Counted from the stretch's first letter, positions 16,884 through 25,650 are shown. The stretch is DNA of 64,000 nt from Pseudomonas caspiana (GCF_002158995.1 NZ_LOHF01000010.1:75805-139804); one strand, 5' to 3'. The notes: a model not told the origin generated them from the letters alone. A program made the numbers and translations.

Positions 16884-17285
16884 ATGCTGGATCATGTCTT
16901 TTTGTCGGTCAGCGACATCACCCGTTCCATCCGTTTCTACGAAGCGGCCTTGACCCAGTTGGGCATTACTGCCCGCCTGGACTACGACGGCAAAGATGGC
17001 CCGCCGGGGCATGCTGACCTCAAAGGCTTCGGCGCCAATGGCCGGGTGTTTTTCTGGCTGCGTGAGGGGATCGTTGAAGGACGGGCCGCCCATGTGGGTT
17101 TCGTCGCCAAGAGCAAGGCTGAGGTGGACGCCGCCTACGCCGCAGCCATGAAAGAGGGCGCGGTCGATAACGGCGCACCAGGTGCGCGTCTGCACTACGA
17201 CCCGGATTACTACGCTGCCAATGTGCTGGACCCGGATGGGTACAGCCTCGAATTCGTTTATAAGAAATGGCAGCACGTCCAATGA
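16884..17285 (+). CDS. VOC-family (glyoxalase/bleomycin-resistance fold) protein
   Basis: A 133-residue protein of the vicinal oxygen chelate superfamily. It starts MLDHVFLSVSDITRSIRFYE, the typical first beta-alpha-beta-beta-beta module with its metal-ligand His, and ends with DPDGYSLEFVYK, the typical last strand with the ligand Glu. The frame is open from 16809, overlapping the SDR gene, but ATG 16884 has GAGGATT upstream. Its stop overlaps the next start (ATGA). Members include glyoxalases, dioxygenases and drug-binding proteins; the reaction here is unknown. Confidence 0.88.
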   Translation: MLDHVFLSVSDITRSIRFYEAALTQLGITARLDYDGKDGPPGHADLKGFGANGRVFFWLREGIVEGRAAHVGFVAKSKAEVDAAYAAAMKEGAVDNGAPGARLHYDPDYYAANVLDPDGYSLEFVYKKWQHVQ

Positions 17286-18259
17286 GCATTCTTCTGATTT
17301 ACGGGGCCACCGGCTATACCGGTCGCATGGCCGCTGAACGGGCAAAAGCGCTGGGCCTGCGGTTCGAAATCGCCGGGCGCAATCACGCGCGTCTGGCGGC
17401 ACTCGCTGCGCATCTGGACGTGTCGTTTCGGGTATTCGATGCCGATACGGATGCAGCGGGCGCGTTGTCCGGTATCTCTGTCCTGCTCAATTTCGCTGGC
17501 CCCTTTGCGCACACCGCAGAGCCGTTGATGCGTGCCTGTATCAATGCCGGGGTCGACTACCTGGACATTACGGCCGAGATTAACGTCTATCTGCTGGCCG
17601 AGCGGCTAGGCGCAGAAGCCGCTTCGCATCACGTCATGCTCTTGCCGGGTGTGGGTTGGGACGTCGTGCCGACCGATTCGCTGGCAGTGCATGTCGCCAA
17701 GCGTGTCGCACAACCTTTAGCGCTGAGCATTGCGCTTCAGGTCCCAGGCTCGATGTCCCGTGGCTCGGCCATGAGCGTCAGCGAAATCATTGCGGCAGGT
17801 TTGCTGGCGAGGGTCGACGGCGAACTGGTCGCTACACCTGATGCAACGCCGCGTTATTTCGATTTCGGTGACGGCCCGGTCCTTTGCGTGCCGCTGTCGT
17901 TTGGTGATCTGGTGACGGGTTGGCATTCGACCGGCATCCCGAACATCGCGATGTTCGTGCACATTTCAGGCGACGCATTTCCAGAAGGCGATCTGGCGCA
18001 ACTGCCCGATGGTCCGACGCCGGAGGAAAGGGAGGCCCATCGCGCTCGTGCAGTGGCTGAGGTCATGGGGGCTGACGGGTCAATTGCGCGGTCTGTGATC
18101 GAGACCGTAAACGGCTATTCCTATACGCCACTTGCCGCTGTGGAGGCCGCGCGGCGGGTACTGGAAGGCGAACGTCTGCTGGGGTTCGCTACACCCGCTA
18201 ACGTATTCGGTAGCGGGTTTGCCGAGAGCATTCAAAGTACGCAGATCACCGATTTCTGA
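17282..18259 (+). CDS. Saccharopine-dehydrogenase-like NAD(P)-binding oxidoreductase
   Basis: A 325-residue reductase with an N-terminal Rossmann fold, LLIYGATGYTGRMAAERAKA at about 4-23, followed by EIAGRNHARL, the pattern shared by saccharopine dehydrogenase-like proteins and trans-acting enoyl reductases. FAGPFAHTAEPLMRACINAG near 75-95 is also family-typical. ATG 17282 overlaps the VOC stop codon, so the two are translationally coupled. It closes the operon begun at 16106. Saccharopine metabolism is unlikely; a reductase for a keto or enoyl group is more plausible. Confidence 0.85.
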   Translation: MSILLIYGATGYTGRMAAERAKALGLRFEIAGRNHARLAALAAHLDVSFRVFDADTDAAGALSGISVLLNFAGPFAHTAEPLMRACINAGVDYLDITAEINVYLLAERLGAEAASHHVMLLPGVGWDVVPTDSLAVHVAKRVAQPLALSIALQVPGSMSRGSAMSVSEIIAAGLLARVDGELVATPDATPRYFDFGDGPVLCVPLSFGDLVTGWHSTGIPNIAMFVHISGDAFPEGDLAQLPDGPTPEEREAHRARAVAEVMGADGSIARSVIETVNGYSYTPLAAVEAARRVLEGERLLGFATPANVFGSGFAESIQSTQITDF

Positions 18260-18279
18260 GGTGGCTCAACCGACTGCTA

Positions 18280-19158
18280 TCAGTCTGTGGCAGGGAGGTG
18301 AGACTTGAATTTCGCCGCATCGCGCGCAGGGGGCAGACCAAACAATCTTGCGTATTCACGGTTGAATTGCGAGGCGCTTTCATAGCCCACGGCATAAGCG
18401 ATTGACGTCGCGTCCAGAGTGTCGAACAGCAGCAGCCAGCGCGCCCTGAGCAAGCGCAGGCGTTTCTGGTACTGGATGGGTGTCATGGCTGTCACTGATT
18501 TGAAGTGCCGATAGAAAGCGGCAACACTCATGTCCGCCATGAGTGCCAGCGGCTCTACCCGAAACGGCTCGGTGTAGTGGTCTCGAATCCATTGTGTGAC
18601 GCGGCGGATCTGCGTCATCCGCCCATCCGGCCGCGCGACGTCACGCAGAATGCCACCCAGCGGTCCCTGCAAGGCGCGGAACAGAATTTCCCGTTCGATC
18701 ATCGGCGCCAGGATCGCAGCCTCGTGGGGATGATCCATGAGCCGCATCATGCGCAGCCACGCATCGATCATTTGCGCAGGGGCGAGGACGCCCTCAAAAC
18801 AGGTACTCTGCGGTGGTCTCGACGTCTTGCCTTCGTCCATCAACAGCGTGGCGATCACATCCGGGTCCAGCGTCAGGCTGACCGCCAGATAGGGCTTGTC
18901 AACCCCGTCTGCGTGAATCTGTCCCGTGGCAGGCACATCCATAGGCACCAGAAAATAGTGGCCTGCCGGATATCTGGAAACTACTTCCCCAATCGACAAG
19001 GTTTTGGTGCCCTGAAGTACCAGGTGCAGCATCGGTTGATAAACCTGACTCGCACAGGCCTCGGCACGCACCATCGTTACGCGGGGTAACCCGGTCTCGG
19101 TCCACTTGTCTTGCGCTCGCATCACGATGCGGCGCAGTTCTGCCATTGATTGGTCCAT
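18280..19158 (-). CDS. AraC-family regulator, paralogue of the one at 15086
   Basis: A 292-residue regulator with the same layout as the gene at 15086-15976: an N-terminal AraC_N domain (TETGLPRVTMVRA, LVLQGTKTLSIGE, PYLAVSLTLDPDV) and a C-terminal double HTH (FRVEPLALMADMSVAAFYRH; SIAYAVGYESASQFNREYAR). A GTG at 19167 is in frame, but ATG 19158 aligns with the paralogue and follows a G-rich stretch. It diverges from the SDR gene at 19351. The repeat of AraC next to SDR suggests module duplication followed by divergence. Confidence 0.9.
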   Translation of the reverse strand: MDQSMAELRRIVMRAQDKWTETGLPRVTMVRAEACASQVYQPMLHLVLQGTKTLSIGEVVSRYPAGHYFLVPMDVPATGQIHADGVDKPYLAVSLTLDPDVIATLLMDEGKTSRPPQSTCFEGVLAPAQMIDAWLRMMRLMDHPHEAAILAPMIEREILFRALQGPLGGILRDVARPDGRMTQIRRVTQWIRDHYTEPFRVEPLALMADMSVAAFYRHFKSVTAMTPIQYQKRLRLLRARWLLLFDTLDATSIAYAVGYESASQFNREYARLFGLPPARDAAKFKSHLPATD

Positions 19159-19350
19159 GCCGCCCACCGTGAGTCATATCCCAACGCATGGCAAGCCAAC
19201 TGAGAAGAATAGGCAAGTATGTGCGATTTACCGGCAAACGTCGGCGCCCTCGTTGCCTGAATACTGAGGGCAAGCGGCGCGTTGCCTTGCGGTTTTTCAT
19301 TGCCAATGACCGACGCAGCCATTTGTCACGCAACTTCCAAAGGGCACCTC

Positions 19351-20100
19351 ATGAAACTCGAAGGGAAAATAGCGGTTGTCACCGGCGCATCCAAAGGCAT
19401 CGGCGCCGGGATTGCCAAGGCTTTGGCGGCGCAGGGCGCAACGGTCATCGTCAATTACGCTACCAGCCAGGCGGATGCCGATGCCGTCGTTGGCTGGATC
19501 GGGGCCAGCGGCGGATCAGCGTTCGCCGTGCAGGCAGACATGAGTCAGGCGACCGATGTGGTGCGCCTGTTTGAAACGGTTCGTGAGAACTACGGCACTC
19601 TGGATATCCTGGTCAACAATGCCGGTGTAGCAGTGTTCGAGATGATCGATGACCTGACGGAAGAAGCCTTCCATAAGCAATTCAACCTGAACGTGCTGGG
19701 CTATCTGCTGGCGGTGCGTGAGGCCGTCAAACTGCTCGGGCCCAATGGCAGCATCATCAATATCAGCTCGATCCTCAGTACCGACCCCTATCTGGCGTCG
19801 AGTGTGTACTCGGCTACCAAAGGCGCGGTCGATACCTTGACCTTTGCCCTGGCCAGGGAGTTGGGCGCGCGGGGCATCAGGGTCAACTCGATTCTGCCAG
19901 GCCATACGCACACCCCGGCGACTGATGGGAATTTTGCCGGTGAGTTCGGAGAAAAACTGGTGGCTGGAACCCCGCTGGGACGTTTTGGGGAGCCTGAGGA
20001 CATTGCACCATTGGCGGTGTTTCTGGCATCTGAAGATTCGCATTGGGTAACCGGCGAATCCATCCGTGCTTCGGGCGGTGTTCGTGGTGTGGGGTACTGA
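19351..20100 (+). CDS. SDR-family oxidoreductase
   Basis: A 249-residue classical SDR of the glucose/3-oxoacyl-ACP reductase type. It shows VVTGASKGIGAG at 9-20, NNAG near 86-89, NISSILS with the catalytic Ser, and YSATK with the catalytic Tyr and Lys near 151-155. The C-terminus GESIRASGGVRGVGY is close to family end motifs. ATG 19351 has AAAGGG upstream; the longer open frame from 19282 is not needed. The divergent AraC gene at 18280 is the likely regulator. Confidence 0.92.
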   Translation: MKLEGKIAVVTGASKGIGAGIAKALAAQGATVIVNYATSQADADAVVGWIGASGGSAFAVQADMSQATDVVRLFETVRENYGTLDILVNNAGVAVFEMIDDLTEEAFHKQFNLNVLGYLLAVREAVKLLGPNGSIINISSILSTDPYLASSVYSATKGAVDTLTFALARELGARGIRVNSILPGHTHTPATDGNFAGEFGEKLVAGTPLGRFGEPEDIAPLAVFLASEDSHWVTGESIRASGGVRGVGY

Positions 20101-20156
20101 CTTGCCTGGCTAAATCCGGGTAATAAACATCTCTATCCAGAGCAAGCGGCGTTGGG

Positions 20157-20792
20157 TCAGCCTGTAGCATCGTCGGGACGATCATCCCTGAATGGTAGCT
20201 CTGCAGCTTGCGAGCTAGCTAGTTCGTGAGCAATGAAACGACCCGCCGTCTGCGCAACCTCAATCAGCCGCTTGCGGGGCATGCCATTGCACGCGGCGGC
20301 TGATAGCCCGCGCAAGTTGATCGAAAGGTAATCGGTGAGGCATTGCGCTTTATCGGGAAGCACTCGGTCAAGATAATCCCGGATCGCTTTGATGCCCCCA
20401 TCGGCCAAGGTTTGCGCCATGTTACGGGCAACCTCATCGTCCGCACGCATGCCCTCGGTGATCATGCAGCCTCGCAAGATAGGGTCTTTTCCGTACTGCT
20501 TCGCTGCCGCGACCAGCAAGGCGGTGAGCGCTTCAGACACAGGCCGATCCGGTGCCAGCAGTTTGTCCAGCGGCAGGGCATGCTCACTGGCGTAACGCAG
20601 CATCGCTTTCTCGAACAATTCGGCCTTGCTGCCATAAGCCGCGTAGAAGCTTGGCGGCTTGATATCCATGGCTTCGACCAGATCCGTGAGGCTCACCGCA
20701 TCGAAGCCATGCTGGTGGAACATGGCCTGGGCAGTGGCGACTCCAGCCTCTCTGTCGAAAGCGGGCCGACGTTGGCGGATTTTGTCGTTCAT
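20157..20792 (-). CDS. TetR/AcrR-family regulator
   Basis: A 211-residue TetR regulator. The HTH is at about 12-60 (REAGVATAQAMFHQHGFDAV, then SLTDLVEAMDIKPPSFYAAY with GSKAELFEKAM), and the C-terminal domain contains the conserved GCMITEGMRA. ATG 20792 is used because MNDKIRQRRPAF is a natural lead-in; the extension to 20879 runs through the operator region. Two palindromic sites within a 24-bp inverted repeat at 20867-20933 lie between it and the divergent SDR gene, so it most likely represses both genes. Confidence 0.9.
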   Translation of the reverse strand: MNDKIRQRRPAFDREAGVATAQAMFHQHGFDAVSLTDLVEAMDIKPPSFYAAYGSKAELFEKAMLRYASEHALPLDKLLAPDRPVSEALTALLVAAAKQYGKDPILRGCMITEGMRADDEVARNMAQTLADGGIKAIRDYLDRVLPDKAQCLTDYLSINLRGLSAAACNGMPRKRLIEVAQTAGRFIAHELASSQAAELPFRDDRPDDATG

Positions 20793-20866
20793 GAGGATCT
20801 CGTCGATGTGGTCGCGATTGTAGCGGTCGCTATATGACAGGGCAACTGCACTGCGCTGAAAGGTGG

Positions 20867-20933
20867 ATTTATATAGCATTCACTAAATAGCTTGCTTCGT
20901 TGATTGGTGCTATGTAGTGTTCGCTATATAAAT
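20867..20933. promoter_or_regulatory. Paired TetR-type operators in a 24-bp inverted repeat
   Basis: Arms at 20867-20890 and 20910-20933 match at 20 of 24 positions when inverted. Each arm holds its own imperfect palindrome, TAGCATTCACTA at 20874-20885 and TAGTGTTCGCTA at 20915-20926, with centres 41 bp apart. TTGATT (20900) and CTATAT (20924) may be the promoter reading to the SDR gene, overlapping the second site. Position between tetR and SDR makes a shared operator very likely. Confidence 0.6.
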
Positions 20934-20963
20934 TCATTCTTCCCAGCAGAAAGGAGCATCAGC

Positions 20964-21704
20964 ATGCTGTTTCAAGACAAGGTCGTTCTCGTAACCGGAG
21001 GCTCCTCGGGATTGGGCCTCGCCATTGCCCAGGAGCTGGCAGGGCAGGGCGCTACAGTTGTGATTACGGGGCGTCGGCAGGAACAGCTGAACGAGGCCCT
21101 CCCAAGCCTCGGAGAACGGGCCAGCGCGGTGGTCGCTGATGTCTCGGTTTTAGCCGATCTCGCGACGTTGTTCGCCGAGATCAAACATCGCCATGGTCGG
21201 ATCGATGTGCTGGTCGCCAATGCCGGTATGGGCGAGATCGCCCCACTGGGCAGCATCACCGAAGCGTATTTCGAGCGCGTATTCAATACCAACGTGAAGG
21301 GTGTGACCTTCACTGTTCAGGGCGCCCTGCCGCTCATGGCAAAGGGGAGCAGCATTGTCATCATTGGCTCCACGGCTTCCATCGATCCCGGCCCAGGCTT
21401 GAGTGTTTACGGCGCGACCAAAGCTGCACTGCGAACACTGGTGAGAAGCTGGACTCTCGACATCAAAGGCAGCGGTGTGCGCATCAACCTGTTAAGCCCA
21501 GGCCCGGTGGATACGCAATCGCTGCGCAACATGCTCGCGGAGCAAGCTGATGAAGTGATCAAGTCCCTGAGTGAAAAAAGCACTATCGGGCGTATCGGCC
21601 AGGCCCATGAAATTGGAGCCGCTGCGGCGTTCCTTGCCAGTGACGCAGCCAGCTATGTCAATGGCGTGGAATTGTTCGCTGATGGTGGGGCATCGCAGAG
21701 CTAA
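20964..21704 (+). CDS. SDR-family oxidoreductase
   Basis: A 246-residue classical SDR: VTGGSSGLGLA at 10-20, catalytic Ser in IIGSTASI, and YGATK (Tyr/Lys) near 150-154, ending GVELFADGGASQS. ATG 20964 has a strong AAAGGAG about 8 nt upstream. The divergent TetR and the paired operator in the gap suggest induction by a ligand of that regulator. The next genes on this strand (SnoaL-like, then another SDR) follow after 217 and 139 bp, so they may be separate units. Confidence 0.92.
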   Translation: MLFQDKVVLVTGGSSGLGLAIAQELAGQGATVVITGRRQEQLNEALPSLGERASAVVADVSVLADLATLFAEIKHRHGRIDVLVANAGMGEIAPLGSITEAYFERVFNTNVKGVTFTVQGALPLMAKGSSIVIIGSTASIDPGPGLSVYGATKAALRTLVRSWTLDIKGSGVRINLLSPGPVDTQSLRNMLAEQADEVIKSLSEKSTIGRIGQAHEIGAAAAFLASDAASYVNGVELFADGGASQS

Positions 21705-21921
21705 TCGGCCTCGCCAGCTACTGGCCCGACGTTGACCCAGGTGTGCATGCGTCGAGCGTCGAAACTGCTTCTCGCTGGCCAAGATGCTAGCGACCCACGC
21801 ACCAAAACCAGCGTTCTTCAGAAGTCATATTGGGTCTAGCCAAGGCCCTGTGCTGAGCGTGTCAAACGTGTGGCCAACGCTATACGCCATCTATTTAAGA
21901 GCCATTCCCTTGGAGAAAGTC

Positions 21922-22407
21922 ATGAGTAATCAACCACAACTCCTTGCACGCCTCGCAGCCGAAAGTGCAATCCATCGCCTACATGCCACTTACATCCATC
22001 GTCTCGACAGCGGGGATTTCACTGGTGTGGCCGAGGTACTTCAGCATGCGGTGATCCATGTTCTTGGCAACGAAGCATCCTCGCTAGAGGGGCTTTTGGG
22101 GTTCTTCGAGGCGGGCCTTCAGGTTCATGCCGACGGCACGCCCCGCACGTGGCATTCGATTACCAATGTGCTGATCGACGTCTCTCCTGCGGGTGATAAA
22201 GCCACTTCGGCAAGCTATTACACCGTGCATCAGCAACTTGACGGTTTTCCGTTGCAACCCATCTGCGTCGGCAAGTACCTCGACAAGTTCGAGCTGCATG
22301 AGGGTCAATGGCGATTCACTCGCCGTGAGGTGACTTTGCGCTTTGCTGGCGACCTACAGCACCACGTCAAGGGGCCTCAAAGCGAAGCCGCTGGGCAGTC
22401 TGCGTAA
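21922..22407 (+). CDS. SnoaL/NTF2-like small protein
   Basis: A 161-residue protein with the cone-shaped SnoaL-like fold pattern: AAESAIHRLHATYIHRLDSG at the N-terminus (the helix-turn-helix lid of SnoaL_4 members), then an FEAG/HSITNVLIDV segment and a strand-rich C-terminus ending WRFTRREVTLRFAGD. Such proteins act as isomerases, cyclases, dehydratases or pure binding proteins. ATG 21922 follows TTGGAGAAAG; the longer frame from 21784 runs over non-coding sequence. It lies between two SDR genes, suggesting a common metabolite, but no substrate can be named. Confidence 0.8.
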   Translation: MSNQPQLLARLAAESAIHRLHATYIHRLDSGDFTGVAEVLQHAVIHVLGNEASSLEGLLGFFEAGLQVHADGTPRTWHSITNVLIDVSPAGDKATSASYYTVHQQLDGFPLQPICVGKYLDKFELHEGQWRFTRREVTLRFAGDLQHHVKGPQSEAAGQSA

Positions 22408-22546
22408 AAGCAGCCCCGACTCATGCCCGTCCTGGCGCAATGGCCGGGCGTGAGAACTCATAGTCACATCCTGGCCGGCATTAGGCGCGCAAGCCAGAGT
22501 GCCTGTCTGGCGACTGTAAAAAGCACGACTCCATGAGGAATTACAA

Positions 22547-23275
22547 GTGAATGACAAACGACAAGCATTGGTCACCGGCGCAAACAAAGGGATCGGTCTG
22601 GCCATTGCCCGAGGGCTCGCTGAAGCGGGGTTTTTCGTATGGATTGGCGCACGTGATCGTCTCCGGGGAGAGCAGGCCGTGGCTCAGTTGCGTGGCAAGG
22701 GGCTTTGCGCAGGACTGCTTGAGTTGGACGTGGCTGACGATGCGAGCGTACAGCGTGCAGCTGTGGAACTAGCCTGCGAGATTACTGCGCTGGATATTCT
22801 CGTTAACAACGCAGGGATCGCGGTCGACATGACTAAAGCGCCCAGTGAGGTGCGGATGGAGGACATGAAAGCTGTTTACGAGGTCAATCTGTTCGGGCCT
22901 GTTCGCGTTACTCAGGCGTTCTTGCCGTTATTGAAAGCTGCTGATCAGGCCCGGATTGTGATGATGAGCAGCGGGGTGGGTTCCTTGGCGCTGATTACCG
23001 ATCCGGTCTCGATTTACTCCACCGTTAATCTCCTTGACTACACCTCATCCAAAGTCGCACTCAATGCCGTGACGGTTTCCTTCTCGAAGGAATTGGAGCC
23101 GCTTGGCATAAAAGTGAACGCCGTTGAGCCTGGGCACGTCCGGACTGATCTCAATGGCAACTCGGGCGTACTATCGCCTGAAGAGGGAGCGGCAACAGCA
23201 ATCAAGATGGCGTTACTTGGTTCTGACGGCCCTACCGGTGGTTTTTTTGGAAGTCACGGTCGGCAGCCTTGGTAG
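22547..23275 (+). CDS. SDR-family oxidoreductase (carbonyl-reductase-like)
   Basis: A 242-residue SDR starting at GTG 22547, chosen because GAGGAA stands 7 nt upstream and MNDKRQALVTGANKGIG continues directly into the nucleotide-binding motif. It shows NNAG near 87-90, MMSSGVG with the catalytic Ser, and YTSSK near 165-169. Its NKGIGLAIARGLAEAGFFVW opening resembles the plant/animal carbonyl-reductase branch. It is the fourth SDR of the 16-23 kb stretch and the last gene before the decayed region. Confidence 0.9.
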   Translation: MNDKRQALVTGANKGIGLAIARGLAEAGFFVWIGARDRLRGEQAVAQLRGKGLCAGLLELDVADDASVQRAAVELACEITALDILVNNAGIAVDMTKAPSEVRMEDMKAVYEVNLFGPVRVTQAFLPLLKAADQARIVMMSSGVGSLALITDPVSIYSTVNLLDYTSSKVALNAVTVSFSKELEPLGIKVNAVEPGHVRTDLNGNSGVLSPEEGAATAIKMALLGSDGPTGGFFGSHGRQPW

Positions 23276-23431
23276 TTCAATTGATGGCCACACGCTTGCG
23301 CATAGACCGTTGATGCGTCATGTGCTGGAGAGATAAGAGCGTCCGCTATCGACCCCATAGCGCTCATTAGCAGCAGGCTTGGCCAAACGGGAGTTTGAAG
23401 GCTTTCTTAACCTAGTCGCTGCTGCTACCCA

Positions 23432-23861
23432 TCAGAATCCATCTTTTCCCATAGCCTGAATATCGAAAGAGAAGTCCCAGAATACTGGGTACGCCGGATG
23501 GCCTTTGGTTAGCCAAAGTGAGGTTATGGCACTCGCTTGGTCGAGGCACACATAGGTGAATAGGTTCTCAAGGAGGATCAGTATTTCTGAGCGCTTTGCC
23601 GTTAGACCTATTGGACCTTAACTGCCATCCCCCAGGTGCAGCAGTTGCTCAGTAATCTCGCTGCGCGCTTCGCTTGCAGTCACGCAGGAGTGGCCACCAA
23701 TGATTACTTCGTTACCAGTGCAATGGGACAGTTGCTCTTGAAGCGTTCTACTTAGATCAAAAAGGCCCGTAGGTGTTAACCCAGACGCAATAGTTGAAGC
23801 CCTCCAATAGATGCTCAAGCCTGAGAGTTTCGTCTGAGCGGAAATCTTGGGCGATACGCAT
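23432..23861 (-). pseudogene. Frameshifted hypothetical gene with internal stop
   Basis: On the minus strand a good start (GGAG, then ATG 23861) opens MRIAQDFRSDETLRLEHLLE and onwards. At the five-base T run (23759-23763 on the plus strand) one extra base shifts the frame; removing it gives continuous reading into DLSRTLQEQLSHCTGNEV. A TAA at 23618-23620 then interrupts the frame, after which it runs on protein-like (KRSEILILLENLFTYVCLD; FWDFSFDIQAMGKDGF) to TGA at 23432. Repaired, it would be about 142 residues. I do not recognise the family. Two lesions argue for a true pseudogene rather than a read error. Confidence 0.55.
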
Positions 23862-24231
23862 GTTGGCTCCATCGATCAGCGCTTGGCCCTGTATCGTGAG
23901 CTAAAGCCTAAAGAAACGGTAGGACGTCACACATCTTGCTGCGGTCTTAACCGCGGCGGAAGGTGGTAAGTTATTCAATAAATTTTCAATTGGGGCTGCT
24001 TGCAGCAGACTGTGGACAGGTAGCCGCTGTCGTCTCTAATGTGGGCGAACCAGTGACAGCACAGCGGTAAAACGCAGTGGTCATGTTGGACGTCGCAATT
24101 GATCGTGATTGCATTCATGCAGGAGATAATCTGGCAAACCATGCGAGGTCAATCTCATTCGATCTATCAGTGACGCTGCGTGCCTTGATAATGATCATGC
24201 TTAAACCCTCAGGATTCCACGGATGCATCAC
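23862..24231. other. Intergenic, nothing identified
   Basis: No credible reading frame, hairpin terminator or repeat was found here. Stop codons are dense in all frames and the base composition is more A/T-rich than in flanking genes. Confidence 0.4.
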
Positions 24232-24333
24232 ATGAAAAAGGCAATTGTTGTACTGGCAATCACGGGGCTCATCGCAGGGTGTCAAACCTCCAGGCCGTTA
24301 GGCCCAATGGAAAATAGTATGGCCAAGGTTTGA
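24232..24333 (+). CDS. Very small lipoprotein, possibly truncated
   Basis: Thirty-three codons encode MKKAIVVLAITGLIAGCQTS and a short tail ending MENSMAKV. The first 17 residues are a textbook lipoprotein signal with lipobox LIAGC. Either this is a genuine mini-lipoprotein or the secreted start of a gene whose remainder was lost; the surrounding decayed sequence favours the second. GGA lies about 12 nt before the ATG, a weak ribosome site. Confidence 0.4.
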   Translation: MKKAIVVLAITGLIAGCQTSRPLGPMENSMAKV

Positions 24334-24426
24334 TGTTGTGAACCTCCCCTGGTTTGTAGATAACTCCAGTATCAGAGGTGACACCGCTATAAGCTTGCAG
24401 ACCAATAAGTAGAAGGATACGCAGCG

Positions 24427-24861
24427 ATGGACAGTGTCTTCAGGGTCGAGCCGGGTGCAGAGTCAGTCGTTGGACATTGCGACTCTTGCGGTCACGAGAC
24501 ACGAACCTTTCGCGGTTTTGTCTTCAATCACCAGGATGCTTATGCGGTGTACCTGTGCACCTATACGTCATCGCATCCCGAGTTTGGGGTTGCCATGGCC
24601 GTAAGCCTGAGAGGCTGGGGGGACGGTGCGGATACCGCAGCTAAAGAGTGTGTTGCCCTGGAGTGGAGAAATGGCGACAGCGGACCCGGTTGTCGTGTAA
24701 TCGATGCCTCTGAAACATCTTGGGCAAGCAATAGCATTCTCGGTCAAATGCTCTCCAGAGAGCAGGCCATGGCGTCCGATCGTGCCTCGGAAGCGTTCAA
24801 CGTCACCGATGCTGTCTGGGCGTGTGATGAGCGCTTATCTCGGGCCTTGAAGGAAGCTTAA
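24427..24861 (+). CDS. Hypothetical cysteine-containing protein
   Basis: A 144-residue soluble protein starting at ATG 24427 behind GAAGGA. The N-terminal HCDSCGHETRTFRGFV (17-32) looks like a zinc-knuckle start, with further cysteines later (YLCTY near 44, KECVALEW, PGCRV, WACDE). No signal peptide or membrane helix. It is not a family I can name. The gene looks intact, unlike its neighbours on both sides. Confidence 0.6.
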   Translation: MDSVFRVEPGAESVVGHCDSCGHETRTFRGFVFNHQDAYAVYLCTYTSSHPEFGVAMAVSLRGWGDGADTAAKECVALEWRNGDSGPGCRVIDASETSWASNSILGQMLSREQAMASDRASEAFNVTDAVWACDERLSRALKEA

Positions 24862-25096
24862 TCTGATTTCCCCTTCGCGAGAGGCCAGGTGTTTTGTGAC
24901 CAAACAAAAAGCCGACCGAAGAACAATCAACCAACTAATGACCTATTCCAGATTTGGGAGTATCCGGGCTGGAGAAGGGAACTGAAATACTTCTTCGAAG
25001 ATAGTTGGCACCTGTAATCGTAAGCCTGGCGAGTTGTCTTATAGCGTCTACCTCCATAAATTTGGAGTAATTTCTTCTCGTTGGAAACCATCAGCC

Positions 25097-25560
25097 ATGC
25101 CCCCTGACTCCCTCGGCACTCCATCTCAAGACACCTTTTACGTGCTGCTTGAAACGGCCATGGTCGAGTTGATGAACAAGCAGGAGAGGCTGCAACAAAA
25201 GTATGGCCTGGGCGACATGGCGCGCTGGTACAGAACAGGAAAGTGGTCGAAGCGCGGATTCTCGATATCGGATCCTTTGCACCGAAGCGCTTAAGCTGGA
25301 AGTGGGCCTGGAGCAATCCCACTGTGCTTGAAGAGTCTCGTGAACGAGTACTGCCGATCAAAGAGTTGCAGGCCATCTTGGGCGTTGGCCTGTTTGGTGA
25401 TGAAGAAGCGTTTTCTATTGAGGACGAAGCCATGGCTTGGGAGCTTGCGGCCATTGCGGTCCATCATCTGAATGCACTGGGCTGTTACCGAGCGCCCACG
25501 CCGCCTGATGGGCCGACCATTTTTCTGGCCATCACTGAGTTGAAGCACATCAGCCAATAA
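25097..25560 (+). pseudogene. DUF6882-like gene, frameshifted
   Basis: Two adjoining frames together give one protein. The first, from ATG 25097, reads MPPDSLGTPSQDTFYVLLET to GLGDMARWY. The second takes over at about 25231 with QNRKVVEARILDIGSFAPK and continues through LSWKWAWSNPTVLEESRERV to TAA at 25560. The order and the WKWAWSNP segment match the DUF6882 type of small cytoplasmic protein, as I recall the family. The join needs one added base, and the linker there seems shorter than expected, so a small deletion may have happened. No function is known for the family. Confidence 0.55.
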
Positions 25561-25650
25561 TGCGTTGAGTACCGGAAACGCGGCGATGCTTTTGATGCCG
25601 GTGGCAAGGGCAGGCTAGCCCGAGAAGGTCAGCAATAGCACCACACGGCT

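Noticed and set aside
18280..20100. Frame overlaps suggesting a toxin-antitoxin or nested gene between AraC and SDR
   Set aside because: All extra frames are antisense shadows or extensions through the gap with no ribosome site.
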